Source: JBEKCB01 sp052139675 (lineage in GTDB: Bacteria; Planctomycetota; Brocadiia; CAIUPP01). From it: DNA of 64,000 nucleotides. Location: the NCBI GenBank assembly GCA_052139675.1, contig JBKQWE010000003.1:62001-126000 (forward strand), written 5' to 3'. The notes below the pieces were generated by a model, which was given only the letters and a program-made list of their open reading frames with translations, did not search any database and was not told the origin of the DNA. The translations under genes and the position numbers were made by a program. Positions 33,252-42,768 of the stretch are shown here, piece after piece. The first letter of the stretch is position 1; each line of letters opens with the position of its first letter.

Positions 33252-33863
33252 ATGAATGGGCGCGGGGTCAATGGCTTGGCGGGCTTGTGCGCGGCGGTGA
33301 TCGCCGCCCTGCTCGCCGGCTGCGCGAGCGATAAACTGCCGGAGGTCCCGGCGGCGCTCTTCGCGCATCGGATGAGTCCCATTCCTGAGGGCGCCGCTCC
33401 GCTCTATTCCTGGAGCCGCCTGCAGACCGGACTGAAAACCTACTGGCGCGACCAGGAGATCAACGTCCAGGCCTGGGCCTGGTTCCCGCCGAATTGGAAG
33501 AACCCCGGCGACGAGTTTTGGCAGGTGACCGCCCGCAATGCCGAAGGGCGCGCGATCCGGTTCATCGGCGTCGAGCGCAAGTACCAGAACGAAAACGGGA
33601 CCGAGCTTTCCATGCTCGTCCCGACGTTGGATCTGAATGCGGCCCCGGACGGCCTGTACCTGGCGATCGCGCCCAACATCAAGACGAGCGAAGGCCGGCT
33701 CGTGTCCGTCCAGCCGATCGCCATCCTGCTGGAGATCCGCGGCCACATGTTCAAACCGTTCCGGTTCCCGATCCTGCTCATCCCCGACCAGGAATCGCCG
33801 CTTACTCCAAGGCCTCAAATTCCGCCCGAAGCTCCCGTCGGCACACCGATGCCCGGCGAATAG
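33252..33863 (+). CDS. Putative lipoprotein, function unknown
   Basis: About 203 residues. An N-terminal hydrophobic stretch ends in a lipobox (AALLAGC). The mature part is beta-rich with INVQAWAWFPPNW and RFIGVERKYQ; the tail is proline-rich. No family recognised. ATG 33252 was preferred since it places the lipobox about 25 residues in. A TTG at 33225 with GGAG nearby is an alternative that adds nine residues. It follows the TRL pair in the same direction. Confidence 0.55.
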   Translation: MNGRGVNGLAGLCAAVIAALLAGCASDKLPEVPAALFAHRMSPIPEGAAPLYSWSRLQTGLKTYWRDQEINVQAWAWFPPNWKNPGDEFWQVTARNAEGRAIRFIGVERKYQNENGTELSMLVPTLDLNAAPDGLYLAIAPNIKTSEGRLVSVQPIAILLEIRGHMFKPFRFPILLIPDQESPLTPRPQIPPEAPVGTPMPGE

Positions 33864-33888
33864 CCGAGCCGAGCGCCGAGGACTTCCT

Positions 33889-34962
33889 CTATCGCGTCCG
33901 GCGAGCCCAGCGGAATTTCGCCGGAGAGCTGCGCGAGTTGTTCCGGATTTCCTCCGCGCTCGGGCGGATCGGTTCTTCCGCGACCGCCTCGAAAACGCCG
34001 CCGCGAAGGCCGTCGCGGAACGCGTGCTTGACCAGGCGGTCCTCGACGCTGTGAAACGTCAGCACGCCCAGCCGCCCGCCGGGCTTCAGACAATAAGGCG
34101 CCGAGAGCAGCAGGCGATTCAGGTTCGCGACCTCGTCGTTGACGAGGATGCGCAGCGCCTGGAACGTCCGCGCCGCCGCGTGCAATTCGCCTTCGGGACG
34201 CGCCTCCTTCGACGACATGCCCTTCGCCGCGCGCACCAGTTCCACCAGCTCCAGCGTCCGCGCAATCCGGCGTTTCCGCCGCTCCGACGCGATCCGCTCG
34301 GCGATCCGCTCCGCGTCCGGCTCGTCGGAAAGCTCGCGCAGCGCCGCGGCAAGCTCGTCGGGAGCGATCCTCGCCAGCAGGTCCGCCGCCGTCCGCCGCA
34401 GCCGGTCGTCCATGCGCATGTCGAGCGGGCCGTCGTGTTTGTAGCTGAACCCGCGCGCCGATTCGTCCAACTGCATGGACGACACACCCAGGTCCGCGAA
34501 GATGACGTCGCACGCCTCGAGCCGCTCGGATTTCAGGGCCTGGGCGACCTGCGCGAAATTCATCCGCCGCACGCTCAGCCGAAAGTTCTGCGCTTCGAAC
34601 CGGACCCGCGTCCGTTCCAGCTCAGCGCCGTCCACGTCCAGCCCGATCAGCCGTCCGGCCGACCCGATGCGCTCGAGGAACTCCGCCGCGTGCCCGCCGT
34701 AGCCGAGCGTGCAGTCCACCACGACCTCGCCCGGCTGCGGACGCAGGAATTCCATCACCTCGCGGAGAAGAACCGGCACGTGCGTTCCGGCCGGCGTACG
34801 CCCCTGCGCGCGGACGTGCTCCTGCATCTGCGGGTATCGGTCGGGCTGCCGTTCCTTGTACCGCTCCTCGAAGCGCCGAGGGTGCGTTCCGGAATACCGG
34901 ACGCGCCGCCGGCGCTCGCCGGGGCCGCGCTGATCCTGCCCTTTATCGCTCTCGTTAATCAT
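33889..34962 (-). CDS. rsmH: 16S rRNA (cytosine-1402-N4)-methyltransferase
   Basis: About 357 residues. The methyl donor site is visible as VDCTLGYGGHAAEFLERIG, followed by GLDVDG, the substrate region LGVSSMQLDESARGFSYKHD, and FHSVEDRLVKHAF near the C-terminus. All are characteristic of RsmH (MraW), which methylates the ribosomal P site. A basic extension of about 45 residues (KGQDQRGPGERRRRVRYSGT) precedes the core; the usual protein is near 310 residues. In most bacteria the gene heads the division/cell-wall cluster. Here it stands alone opposite the threonine operon. ATG 34962 has no strong ribosome site. Confidence 0.92.
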   Translation of the reverse strand: MINESDKGQDQRGPGERRRRVRYSGTHPRRFEERYKERQPDRYPQMQEHVRAQGRTPAGTHVPVLLREVMEFLRPQPGEVVVDCTLGYGGHAAEFLERIGSAGRLIGLDVDGAELERTRVRFEAQNFRLSVRRMNFAQVAQALKSERLEACDVIFADLGVSSMQLDESARGFSYKHDGPLDMRMDDRLRRTAADLLARIAPDELAAALRELSDEPDAERIAERIASERRKRRIARTLELVELVRAAKGMSSKEARPEGELHAAARTFQALRILVNDEVANLNRLLLSAPYCLKPGGRLGVLTFHSVEDRLVKHAFRDGLRGGVFEAVAEEPIRPSAEEIRNNSRSSPAKFRWARRTR

Positions 34963-35019
34963 GGCCGTTGCCGGATTGTGACTTCCGGCCGAGGCGATTG
35001 CAAGGCCGGCGACCTTGAT

Positions 35020-35048
35020 TTGACGGTCGCGCGGCCGGCTGATAACAT
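35020..35048 (+). promoter_or_regulatory. Promoter of the threonine operon
   Basis: TTGACG (35020-35025) and TAACAT (35043-35048) are 17 bases apart, about 37 bases before the hom start codon. The leader is too short for a threonine attenuator peptide. Confidence 0.7.
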
Positions 35049-35084
35049 GCGGGCATCCGGCAGGCATGCAGGAAGGAAGACAGC

Positions 35085-36392
35085 GTGAGAGGCAGTCGAA
35101 TCGGGATCGGCGTCATCGGACTCGGCACCGTCGGCGGGTCCGTGGTCGGCGTGTTGAGGCGGAACCGCGCGCTCGTGCGCGAGCGCTGCGGCGTCGGCGT
35201 CGAAGTGCGGCGCGCGGTGGACCTGGATCGCAAGAGGCTCCGCGCGATCGGACTGGCGCCCCAATGCCTGGGCAGCGATTTCCGCGCCGTCCTCGCCGAC
35301 CCGGATGTCCAGATCGTCGTCGAGCTCATCGGCGGCGTCGGCGCGGCGCGCGAGGTGGTCCTCGGCGCCCTGCGCGCGGGCAAGCACGTCGTCACCGCCA
35401 ACAAGGCGCTGCTCGCGGCGCACTGGCAGGAGATCTTCTCGCTCGCGCAGGAGCGGCGCTGCGCCGTCGGGTTCGAGGCGAGCGTGATGGCCGGCGTCCC
35501 GGTGATCCGCTCGATCGAGGAAGGCCTGGCGGGGAACGTCATCCCCTCGCTGCTCGGCATCCTGAACGGCACGTCGAATTTCATCCTGACCCGCATGGCC
35601 GGCCGCGGCATGGAGTTCGGCCGCGCGCTCAACGAGGCACGCCGCAAAGGCCTGTGCGAGGCGAACGCCAGCCTGGACATTGACGGGCACGACGCGGCCC
35701 AGAAGCTCTCCATCCTCGGCTCGCTGGCGCTGGGCAAGTGGCTGCCGCCGGCGGAAGTGCATCGCGAAGGCATCGGCGGCATCGAGCGCGAACACCTCGC
35801 CGAGGCGCAGGAGCAGTTCGGCTACGTCCTGCGACCGCTGGCCATCTTCAAGCATGCCGGCGGCCGGGTCGAGGCGCGCGTCCACCCGACGTTCGTCCCC
35901 AGGGCGCATCCGCTCGCATCGGTCGAGGACGAGTTCAACGCCATCCTCATCACCGCGGAGACCGCCGGCTCCGTCCTGCTCGTCGGCAAGGGCGCCGGCG
36001 CGAAACCGGCCGCCTCCGGCGTGATCAGCGACGTGATCGGCCTGGCCCGCGCCATCCACCAGGGCGGGCACGAAGGAATGCTGGTGCCGCTGCGCCCCAC
36101 GAAGGAGCGCGTGCATGTTGCGCCGATCGAGATGGTCGAGAGCAAATTCTACCTGCGTTTCTCGGTGATAGACCGGCCCGGCGTGCTCTCGTACATCACC
36201 GGCGTGCTGGGGAAGAACCATGTTTCCATCGCCACCTGCGACCAGCGCGGGCGGTCCGAACGCGGAACGGTGCCGGTCATCATCATCACGCACCGGGCGC
36301 GCGAAGGCGCCGTGCGGAAAGCGCTGGCCGAGACCGATTCCGCGACGCGCATCGTGAAACGCGCGACCGTGGCGATCCGCATCGAGGAGTAG
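35085..36392 (+). CDS. hom: Homoserine dehydrogenase
   Basis: A 435-residue enzyme converting aspartate semialdehyde to homoserine. N-terminal NAD(P) site GVIGLGTVGGSVV, catalytic-domain block LLGILNGTSNFILTRM, and a C-terminal ACT domain (FYLRFSVIDRPGVLSYITGV) that usually mediates threonine feedback. The start is GTG 35085 after GGAAGGAAG. It is the first gene of a compact hom-thrC-thrB operon that takes the pathway to threonine. Confidence 0.94.
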   Translation: MRGSRIGIGVIGLGTVGGSVVGVLRRNRALVRERCGVGVEVRRAVDLDRKRLRAIGLAPQCLGSDFRAVLADPDVQIVVELIGGVGAAREVVLGALRAGKHVVTANKALLAAHWQEIFSLAQERRCAVGFEASVMAGVPVIRSIEEGLAGNVIPSLLGILNGTSNFILTRMAGRGMEFGRALNEARRKGLCEANASLDIDGHDAAQKLSILGSLALGKWLPPAEVHREGIGGIEREHLAEAQEQFGYVLRPLAIFKHAGGRVEARVHPTFVPRAHPLASVEDEFNAILITAETAGSVLLVGKGAGAKPAASGVISDVIGLARAIHQGGHEGMLVPLRPTKERVHVAPIEMVESKFYLRFSVIDRPGVLSYITGVLGKNHVSIATCDQRGRSERGTVPVIIITHRAREGAVRKALAETDSATRIVKRATVAIRIEE

Positions 36393-36395
36393 CTC

Positions 36396-37457
36396 ATGGC
36401 GTTCTCCGGCGTCATTCAGCGTTACCGCAAGTTTTTGCCCGTGAGCGACCGGACGCCGGTCGTCACGCTCGGCGAGGGCTCCACTCCGCTCGTCCCGGCC
36501 CCAAGGCTGGCGCGCGAGATCGGCGGCGGGCTGCGGATTTTCCTCAAGTACGAAGGGATGAACCCCACCGGCTCGTTCAAAGACCGCGGGATGACCCTGG
36601 CGTTGTCGAAAGCGGTCGAGGAAGGCAGCGCGGCGGTCGTCTGCGCTTCGACCGGCAACACGGCGGCCTCGGCGGCGGCCTACGCGGCCCGGGCGGGCGT
36701 CAGCGCGCTCGTCCTGCTGCCGGCCGGGAGCGTGGCGCTCGGGAAAGTCTCCCAGGCGCTCGCCTACGGGGCGAAAGTCCTCGCGGTGGACGGTAATTTC
36801 GACCACGCGCTCAGCCTCGTGCGCGAACTGTGCGAGCGGTTCCAGATCACGCTGGTCAACTCGATCAACCCGTACCGGATCGAAGGTCAGAAGACCGGCG
36901 CGTTCGAGATCGTGGACGACCTCGGCCGCGCGCCGGATTTCCACTGCATTCCGGTCGGCAACGCCGGGAACATCACGGCGTATTGGAAGGGATACAAGGA
37001 GTACCACGCGGCGCGGCAATGCGGGTTGCCGAAGATGCTCGGCTTCCAGGCCGAAGGCGCCGCGCCGATCGTCCGCGGGCACCCGATCGCGGACCCGCAC
37101 ACGCTCGCGACGGCGATCAAGATCGGGAATCCCGCCAGTTGGAAGAGCGCCGAGGCCGCGCGCGACGAGTCCGGCGGGATCATTGACATGGTCACCGACG
37201 ACGAGATCCTCTCCGCCTACAAAATGCTCGGCCGCCTGGAGGGAGTCTTCGCTGAGCCGGCCTCCGCCGCGTCGGTCGCGGGGCTGATCCGGTGCGCTCG
37301 CCGAGGCTTCTTCGCGGACCGGCCGGAAGCGACGGTCGTCTGCGTCCTGACGGGCCACGGTTTGAAGGACCCGGAGCGCGCGATCAAGACCTCCGGCGAA
37401 ATCCCGACCGTGCCGGCCACGCTCGACGCGGTGGTGAAAGGGGCCGGACTGAAGTGA
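36396..37457 (+). CDS. thrC: Threonine synthase
   Basis: A 353-residue pyridoxal-phosphate enzyme. The PLP lysine lies in NPTGSFKDRGMTLALSKA. Further family blocks are VVCASTGNTAASAAAYAARA and CIPVGNAGNITAYWKGYKEY. It converts O-phosphohomoserine to threonine. It starts three bases after hom ends and its stop overlaps the GTG of the kinase gene, so translation is coupled. The length is that of the short ThrC class. Confidence 0.94.
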   Translation: MAFSGVIQRYRKFLPVSDRTPVVTLGEGSTPLVPAPRLAREIGGGLRIFLKYEGMNPTGSFKDRGMTLALSKAVEEGSAAVVCASTGNTAASAAAYAARAGVSALVLLPAGSVALGKVSQALAYGAKVLAVDGNFDHALSLVRELCERFQITLVNSINPYRIEGQKTGAFEIVDDLGRAPDFHCIPVGNAGNITAYWKGYKEYHAARQCGLPKMLGFQAEGAAPIVRGHPIADPHTLATAIKIGNPASWKSAEAARDESGGIIDMVTDDEILSAYKMLGRLEGVFAEPASAASVAGLIRCARRGFFADRPEATVVCVLTGHGLKDPERAIKTSGEIPTVPATLDAVVKGAGLK

Positions 37458-38392
37458 CCAATTCCGTGCAGGTGACAATTCCGGCGACGGCGTCCAACCT
37501 CGGCCCCGGCTTCGATTGCCTGGGGCTGGCGGTGAATCTCTGCAACGAGGTGATCCTGCAGACGGCGGGCGGGTTCCGGTCGTCCGGCGAGCCGAATGTC
37601 TGTGTGACCGTGAGCGGCCTCGGCGAGAAATCGCTGACCACCGGGCGCGGGAACCTGGTCGTCCGCGCGGCCGAGCGGGTCTTCGCGCTGGCGGAGCGCG
37701 TCCCGGACCGGCTGACCGTGCGGCTGATCAATCGGATTCCGCTGTCCAGCGGCATGGGCAGTTCCGCCGCCGCGATCGTCGGCGGCCTGGTGGGCGCCAA
37801 CGAGCTGTGCCGCCGGCCGCTCAAGCCGGACCAGCTCCTGGCGCTGGCGGCCGAGATGGAAGGCCATCCGGACAACGTCGCCCCTGCGCTGCTGGGCGGC
37901 TTCACCATCAGTGTCGTCGGCGAGGACGGCGTGGTCCAAGTCCTTCAGCCGCGCATCCGCCGCGACCTGATCTGCGTCTTCTGCGTCCCGGACAAGATGC
38001 TCCCGACGACCAGGGCCCGCCGCGCGCTGCCGAAGAGCTACCGCCGGGCGGACGTCGTCTTCTCGCTCTCGCGGACCGCGATGCTGACCGCGCTGCTCCA
38101 GGGCGGCAGCACCGGGTTGCTGAAGATGGCCATGGAGGACCGTCTGCATCAGCCATACCGGGCGAAGCTGGTCCCCGGAATGATGGACGCGGTCGGCGCG
38201 GCCGTCAAAGCCGGGGCGCTCGGCGCGTGCCTGAGCGGGTCCGGCCCGACCGTCTTGGCCTTTGTGGATCACCACGGCAGCCCCGACCAGGTCGGCGCGG
38301 CGTGCGAAAAGGCATTCGCCGCCAAGGGAATCCGCGCGGAGACGTTCGTCCTCAGCGTCAGCAGCACCGGCGCGCGGGCCAAGTATCGTTGA
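37454..38392 (+). CDS. thrB: Homoserine kinase
   Basis: A 312-residue GHMP-family kinase. The N-terminal IPATASNLGPGFDCLGLAV and the ATP loop IPLSSGMGSSAAAIVGGLVG are diagnostic; GACLSGSGPTVLAF is the third GHMP motif. It phosphorylates homoserine for threonine synthase. The start is GTG 37454, overlapping the thrC stop (GTGA). Gene order hom-thrC-thrB completes the threonine branch. Confidence 0.94.
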   Translation: MTNSVQVTIPATASNLGPGFDCLGLAVNLCNEVILQTAGGFRSSGEPNVCVTVSGLGEKSLTTGRGNLVVRAAERVFALAERVPDRLTVRLINRIPLSSGMGSSAAAIVGGLVGANELCRRPLKPDQLLALAAEMEGHPDNVAPALLGGFTISVVGEDGVVQVLQPRIRRDLICVFCVPDKMLPTTRARRALPKSYRRADVVFSLSRTAMLTALLQGGSTGLLKMAMEDRLHQPYRAKLVPGMMDAVGAAVKAGALGACLSGSGPTVLAFVDHHGSPDQVGAACEKAFAAKGIRAETFVLSVSSTGARAKYR

Positions 38393-38424
38393 AGTCCATC
38401 ACCTTCTGAGAAAAGGAAACGATC

Positions 38425-39165
38425 ATGACAAAGAAGCCTGTCTTGCCTGCCAAGGGACAAATAATCATCTTCAAGTTCGACGACGTTATCGCAGGATGGG
38501 AGAACAAGAACGACGTCGTCCCGCCGCGCTGGCAGCGCATGACCGATTTCATCGAGAAGAACCGCTTGAAGGCCTCTTCCGGCGTGATTGGCGAGTCGCT
38601 GGAGGGCGAAAACCCGGCCTATTTCGACTGGCTCAAGGAGCATCAGAAGAAAGGCGCCATGGAGTTCTGGCACCACGGTTACCACATGCGGAACGCCGAG
38701 GAGAAGACCGGCGAGTTCGACCAGGGGACCTGGCAGGAGCATAAGGCCATCCTGGAGCGCGGCGAGAGACTCGCGCAGGAGAAGCTCGGGTTCGAGTTCG
38801 CGGCTTTCGGCCCGCATTGGAGCTCAACCACCGCGGCCACCGACCGCGCGCTCGAGGCCGTGCCCCAGATCAAAGTCTGGCTCTACGGGCCGAAGAAGCC
38901 GAAGTATTTCAGCCGGCTGAGCCTCCCGAGGGTGATGAGTCTGGAGAATCCGATCTTCGTCCCGGACTTCGAGAAGTTTCAGGGCGCGTACAACCAACTG
39001 GCCGCCGAGCTTCCCATGCTCGTCCTCCAGGGGCATCCGGACCAGTGGAAGGCGGAGACGAAGTGGGAAGGCTTCTTCAAAATCGTCGAGTTCCTCAAAT
39101 CGAAGGGATGCGTGTTCATGACGCCGTCGGAATACCTGGCCCACGTTTCCAAAAAAGGGAAATGA
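38425..39165 (+). CDS. NodB-like polysaccharide deacetylase-family protein
   Basis: A 246-residue protein. FKFDDV (Asp19, Asp20) and FWHHGYHM (His83, His84, His87) match the metal-binding Asp-His-His arrangement of carbohydrate esterase family 4-like folds, and FAAFGPHWSSTTAATDRAL resembles the following strand. No signal peptide. Substrate unknown. The ribosome site is AAAGGAAACGATC. It is placed 32 bases after thrB but is functionally unrelated to threonine synthesis. Confidence 0.7.
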   Translation: MTKKPVLPAKGQIIIFKFDDVIAGWENKNDVVPPRWQRMTDFIEKNRLKASSGVIGESLEGENPAYFDWLKEHQKKGAMEFWHHGYHMRNAEEKTGEFDQGTWQEHKAILERGERLAQEKLGFEFAAFGPHWSSTTAATDRALEAVPQIKVWLYGPKKPKYFSRLSLPRVMSLENPIFVPDFEKFQGAYNQLAAELPMLVLQGHPDQWKAETKWEGFFKIVEFLKSKGCVFMTPSEYLAHVSKKGK

Positions 39166-39529
39166 CGAAGTCAGGCCGATATTCGGATATTCCGGTCAAA
39201 TCAAGCGCCATGGAAAAAGCGCACTCAAGCCGCTGCGAAGCGCACTGAAGCGCACTCAAACCGCTGCCAACCGCACTGAACCCGCTGGGAAGCGCGCTCA
39301 ATTTCTCCGCTCGCGCCGCGCCGAAAACCCTGTGTTATACTGTCTGTTCAGTTGCTCGGGAAAACACCGCCGGCGGGGAGTTTGACGTCACAGGATTTTG
39401 GCGGGGAAGAAGTTACCGCGCAAGAGGCGAGTTGAAAAAACGAACCCGGCGAGTTGTAACAGGCCGCAGATAAGTGACTTACGTTATTTGTCTAAATGAG
39501 GACGAGGACGATTGCTTAGGTCGCCGCGC
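39166..39529. other. 364-base gap with degenerate repeats
   Basis: The first part (39216-39300) consists of degenerate repeats built from GCGCACTCAA, CCGCTG and GCACTGAA, with CCGCTG recurring at 39230, 39261 and 39282. The rest holds scattered promoter-like pieces (TTATACT near 39334, TTGAAAAAAC near 39431) but no convincing gene. RNase P RNA often neighbours the adjacent zinc-ribbon gene in other genomes, but its GAGGAAAGTC signature is absent here on both strands. Confidence 0.45.
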
Positions 39530-40282
39530 TCACCAAGAATCTTTTCGTCCCGCGCCGGCGACGCCGGTGAGATCCTCGTCGTCGGCGAGATAGAGGATGC
39601 GGCCGCAGGACTGGCAGTAGATCAGCTTGTCGCCGCCCATGAGCAGGCTGACGGTGTTGGCGGTGAGCGACATTCGGCAGCCGCTGCAAACGTAGTTGCG
39701 GCAGGCGGCCATCGCGCGGCCGTCGGCGCGCGTCAACAGCCGCTCGTACGGATTGCGGAAGGCGGGCGGAATCTTCGCGGAAAGCTCGGCGCGCTCCTTC
39801 TGCACGCGCTCGACCCGCGCGTCGGCGTCCTGGAGCGCCGCCTGGATCGCCTTCCTGCGCTCGCTCATGGCCGCGCTCGCGTCCGCGGCCTTCGCGGCGA
39901 GCTGCTTGATCTCCTTCTGCTGCTGCTCGGACTGCTCGAACATCTTGAGGATTTCATCCTCGATGCGCGACTTATCGGCCTTCAGCCCGAGGATCTCGTG
40001 CTGGAAGGCGGCGTATTCCTTGTTCGACTTGACCGTGTTGAGCTGAACCTCGAGCTTCTTGATCCGCCCCTCGACTTCCTTCAGGTCCAGCTCGCGCTTG
40101 TCGAGCGCCATGCGGAAGGACTTCGCCTCCGAGGACTTATCCGTCAGCGTCTGTTTTTCGGCCGCGGAGGCCCGGTCCGCCTCGGCCGCTTCCATCGCCA
40201 GCTTATCCTTCGTCTGCTTCAGGCGCTGGACCGTCGCATCGAGTTCCTGGAGCTGGATCAGCATTTTGATTTCTTCACGCAT
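39530..40282 (-). CDS. C4-type zinc-ribbon coiled-coil protein (CT398-like)
   Basis: A 250-residue protein. About 170 residues of antiparallel coiled coil (ELDATVQRLKQTKDKLAMEA, then KLEVQLNTVKSNKEYAAFQH) are followed by a zinc ribbon with CSGC and CQSC. This is the widespread CT398-type family, a putative nucleic-acid-binding or flagellar/secretion accessory factor of uncertain function. ATG 40282 starts the coiled coil; the ribosome site is weak. It has its own promoter at 40351-40379. Confidence 0.85.
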   Translation of the reverse strand: MREEIKMLIQLQELDATVQRLKQTKDKLAMEAAEADRASAAEKQTLTDKSSEAKSFRMALDKRELDLKEVEGRIKKLEVQLNTVKSNKEYAAFQHEILGLKADKSRIEDEILKMFEQSEQQQKEIKQLAAKAADASAAMSERRKAIQAALQDADARVERVQKERAELSAKIPPAFRNPYERLLTRADGRAMAACRNYVCSGCRMSLTANTVSLLMGGDKLIYCQSCGRILYLADDEDLTGVAGAGRKDSW

Positions 40283-40350
40283 CGCGGCGCCGGTCTTCCT
40301 CCACAATCGCTCACCTCGCCAATCGTGAAACGGACTTTGGCAAAGGTGAT

Positions 40351-40379
40351 AGATTACCGCAATCGAGGACGCAAAACAA
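40351..40379 (-). promoter_or_regulatory. Promoter of the zinc-ribbon gene
   Basis: On the minus strand TTGTTT (40379-40374) and TAATCT (40356-40351) are 17 bases apart, about 70 bases before the start codon. Confidence 0.5.
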
Positions 40380-40382
40380 GTC

Positions 40383-41189
40383 TCACGCGCCCAGCACGCG
40401 CACCGGAGTGCCCGGCCCGGCGCCCAGCGCCGCGGCCGCACTGCCCTGCCGCACCGCGATCTCCAGCATCCCGAACGACCCGATCATCGCCAGCAGCTCT
40501 CCGGCCGCCGCATCGGAGTAGGTCCGGCGGATCCGCGCGATCCTCTTGCCCGCGATCTCGACGCGCACCGCGGGATCCGGGAAATGCTCGGACAGGAGCG
40601 CCAGGGAGATATTCGTAGCGAGGTTCCCGAAGCGGTCCGCCCACAGGACCGCGCCGTCGAGCGACCCGTCGGCGTTGAACGCGGGCCTCGGGAAATTCAA
40701 CGGTTCGAGCGCGGTGATCGCCGGGCCGAGCTCGGACAGCGGCGTCCCGCCCGCCAGGTGCGCGGCGACCGGAGCGAAGATATCGCGGCCGTGAAAACTC
40801 GCGCTGACCTCGGGCCGGAAAAACCGCGGCTCCGTCACGGACACGAGTTCGGCGCGCCCGCTCTCTTCCTCCACGACGGCCAGTGTCCCGTTGTCGGGCG
40901 CGAGAAAGAGGTGGCCGTCGGATTCCATGGCCACGATTCGCCGTTCGCCGCCGACGCCCGGGTCCACGACGGCGACGTGCACCGTGGCCTTCGGGAAATA
41001 CGGATACGCCTGCCGCAGCCGGAACGCCGCCTGGAGGACGTCGAACGGCGGGATGGAATGCGTCAGGTCCGTCACGCGCGCGGACGGGTTGATGCCGGCG
41101 ATGACTCCTTTCATCACGCCGACGAACGCGTCATCCTGCCCGAAGTCGGTCGTCAGCGTGATGATTCCGCTTCTCGCGGACAGGCTCAA
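40383..41189 (-). CDS. S-adenosyl-L-methionine hydroxide adenosyltransferase (DUF62)
   Basis: A 268-residue enzyme of the fluorinase/chlorinase-like superfamily. N-terminal TLTTDFGQDDAFVGVMKGVI, then VHVAVVDPGVGG, APDNGTLAVV, SFHGRDIFAPVAAHLA and the C-terminal beta-barrel with DRFGNLATNI. Members without the halogen-binding loop hydrolyse SAM to adenosine and methionine. The cellular role is unclear. It is probably the last gene of the minus-strand run that includes the membrane protein at 41218. Confidence 0.88.
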   Translation of the reverse strand: MSLSARSGIITLTTDFGQDDAFVGVMKGVIAGINPSARVTDLTHSIPPFDVLQAAFRLRQAYPYFPKATVHVAVVDPGVGGERRIVAMESDGHLFLAPDNGTLAVVEEESGRAELVSVTEPRFFRPEVSASFHGRDIFAPVAAHLAGGTPLSELGPAITALEPLNFPRPAFNADGSLDGAVLWADRFGNLATNISLALLSEHFPDPAVRVEIAGKRIARIRRTYSDAAAGELLAMIGSFGMLEIAVRQGSAAAALGAGPGTPVRVLGA

Positions 41190-41217
41190 GCGGCGCTCCT
41201 TTTACCCGGTCCCAGAA

Positions 41218-42717
41218 TCAGCTCTGCAGTTCGATCCGCTCGATCCCGTTCCGATTCAGCACCAGCAACGCCCTGAGGAGTGTCACGCTGCGGTCGCGGA
41301 ACGACGTCAGGCGGATCACCAGGTTCACATCGTAGACGCGCGCGGCCGGGATTCCGGTGACGCCGTCTCCGCCGCGGCACAGCTTCAGCAGCCGCTTCTC
41401 CGGGTCATCCATCCTCTGGAGCCACCGGAGGACCTGAAGACGAAGAATCTCGTCAATCGCGACCGAGCGCTCATGGCTCCGGTAGATGCGCTCCGTCCTG
41501 ATCCGCACCTTCTTCGCGTAATGGAGAACGACCTCCGTCGGCTCGGCGACCGCCTGCTCGAGAGGGTCGCGGTATTGCCGCGCCTTGAGGACATCCACCG
41601 GCAACCGGGCGCAGTTGAGCCAGTACAGGTTCTCGCGCGTGCGGCCGACTTCCATTCCGTACTGCGGGTCCGTCAATTTGATGCTGCGGTCGCTCGTCCA
41701 CATCGGCAGCAGGCGCGCGCTGAGGTCCCGGAGGAAATCCTTGATGCGGTCCTTGAACGCGTACGCGACGATGGCCACGATCGCGAACGGCAGGCTGTTC
41801 GTCGGGTAGAACCGGCCGACGAGCCACGCGGCGAGGACGGTGAACGCCATCGCGATGGCCGCCGCGACCGCGTAGAGCGCCTGCCGCGCGCGGCCGACGG
41901 TGGGCAGTTTCTCCTCGGACAGATAGAGCACGCTGGCGCATAACTTCTTCAGCAACTCGACGCGATTGAGGAAACGCTCGTTGCGCCGCGCGTCCCGCGA
42001 CACGATCGTCGGATAGCCGCGCTCGCGCCGATGGGCTGTCTCGCCCGAGACCGCTGCCGCGAGCCGCTGCCACGCCGCCTGCACGTCCAGGTCGGCGGCC
42101 TGTTTCCGGAGAAACTTCATGAGCCGCAGCAGCAGTTTCTCGGCCTCGTTGCTCATCTGCTCATCCACCGCCTGATAAACGGTGCGCAGATCCGGCGGCG
42201 CGGACGGGCTCTCGAAGGCGCCGCGCAGGTCGCGGAACCGGCGCAGCGTGCTCGCCAGGCCATCGAGCAGAGGGTCAATGGCGGCCGAGACTTCGCGCTG
42301 ACGGTCGGGCGACGCGCGGTCGCGCACGCGCTGCCGGATCGCCGCGGCGCTTTCCCGGAGCTGGACTCTGACGACGTTCGCGAGCACCCGCAGTTCATAC
42401 CGCAGGTGCATCTGGTCCCACTGTCCGGACCGGCCGGCGGATTCGAGCCGGCGCTGCACGCGCGTGAGCGGGCTCAACGCGTTCTGCGCGTCGGTGAGCT
42501 CCTCGAACGAAAGCTCCGGGGTCTTGAATCGCGTGTAGGAGGTCAAGTCTTCGAAGAACGCATCGAGCGGGCAGGTGTCGGAATTCACGCCGAGCTGATA
42601 CGGGAGGAAAATGAACATGTCCAGCGCGTACCGGTCCGCCGCCGCCTGGCGCTGGAGCGGGTAGGCCACCTTCACTTCGAACTGATGGTCGTCATGCTTG
42701 CGGATCAGGCATTCCAA
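41218..42717 (-). CDS. Large membrane protein next to exosortase, function unknown
   Basis: A 499-residue protein. The N-terminal 270 residues are soluble and helical, starting MECLIRKHDDHQFEVKVAYP. Two hydrophobic stretches lie near residues 280-325 (AVAAAIAMAFTVLAAWLVG, SLPFAIVAIVAYAF), followed by a basic C-terminal domain ending TLLRALLVLNRNGIERIELQ. No family recognised. It lies 51 bases downstream of the exosortase gene in the same direction. It may belong to the envelope locus or be a separate unit. Confidence 0.6.
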   Translation of the reverse strand: MECLIRKHDDHQFEVKVAYPLQRQAAADRYALDMFIFLPYQLGVNSDTCPLDAFFEDLTSYTRFKTPELSFEELTDAQNALSPLTRVQRRLESAGRSGQWDQMHLRYELRVLANVVRVQLRESAAAIRQRVRDRASPDRQREVSAAIDPLLDGLASTLRRFRDLRGAFESPSAPPDLRTVYQAVDEQMSNEAEKLLLRLMKFLRKQAADLDVQAAWQRLAAAVSGETAHRRERGYPTIVSRDARRNERFLNRVELLKKLCASVLYLSEEKLPTVGRARQALYAVAAAIAMAFTVLAAWLVGRFYPTNSLPFAIVAIVAYAFKDRIKDFLRDLSARLLPMWTSDRSIKLTDPQYGMEVGRTRENLYWLNCARLPVDVLKARQYRDPLEQAVAEPTEVVLHYAKKVRIRTERIYRSHERSVAIDEILRLQVLRWLQRMDDPEKRLLKLCRGGDGVTGIPAARVYDVNLVIRLTSFRDRSVTLLRALLVLNRNGIERIELQS

Positions 42718-42768
42718 CGTCGGTCTCCGCGGTCGGACGCGCTCGCGGGTCCGGTTTCGCGACGGACG

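Noticed and set aside
34959..37478. An 839-codon minus-strand frame over hom and thrC
   Set aside because: Antisense shadow of two well-recognised threonine enzymes.
39166..39529. Possible RNase P RNA next to the C4 zinc-ribbon gene
   Set aside because: The conserved GAGGAAAGTC region and the 3' end signature were not found on either strand.
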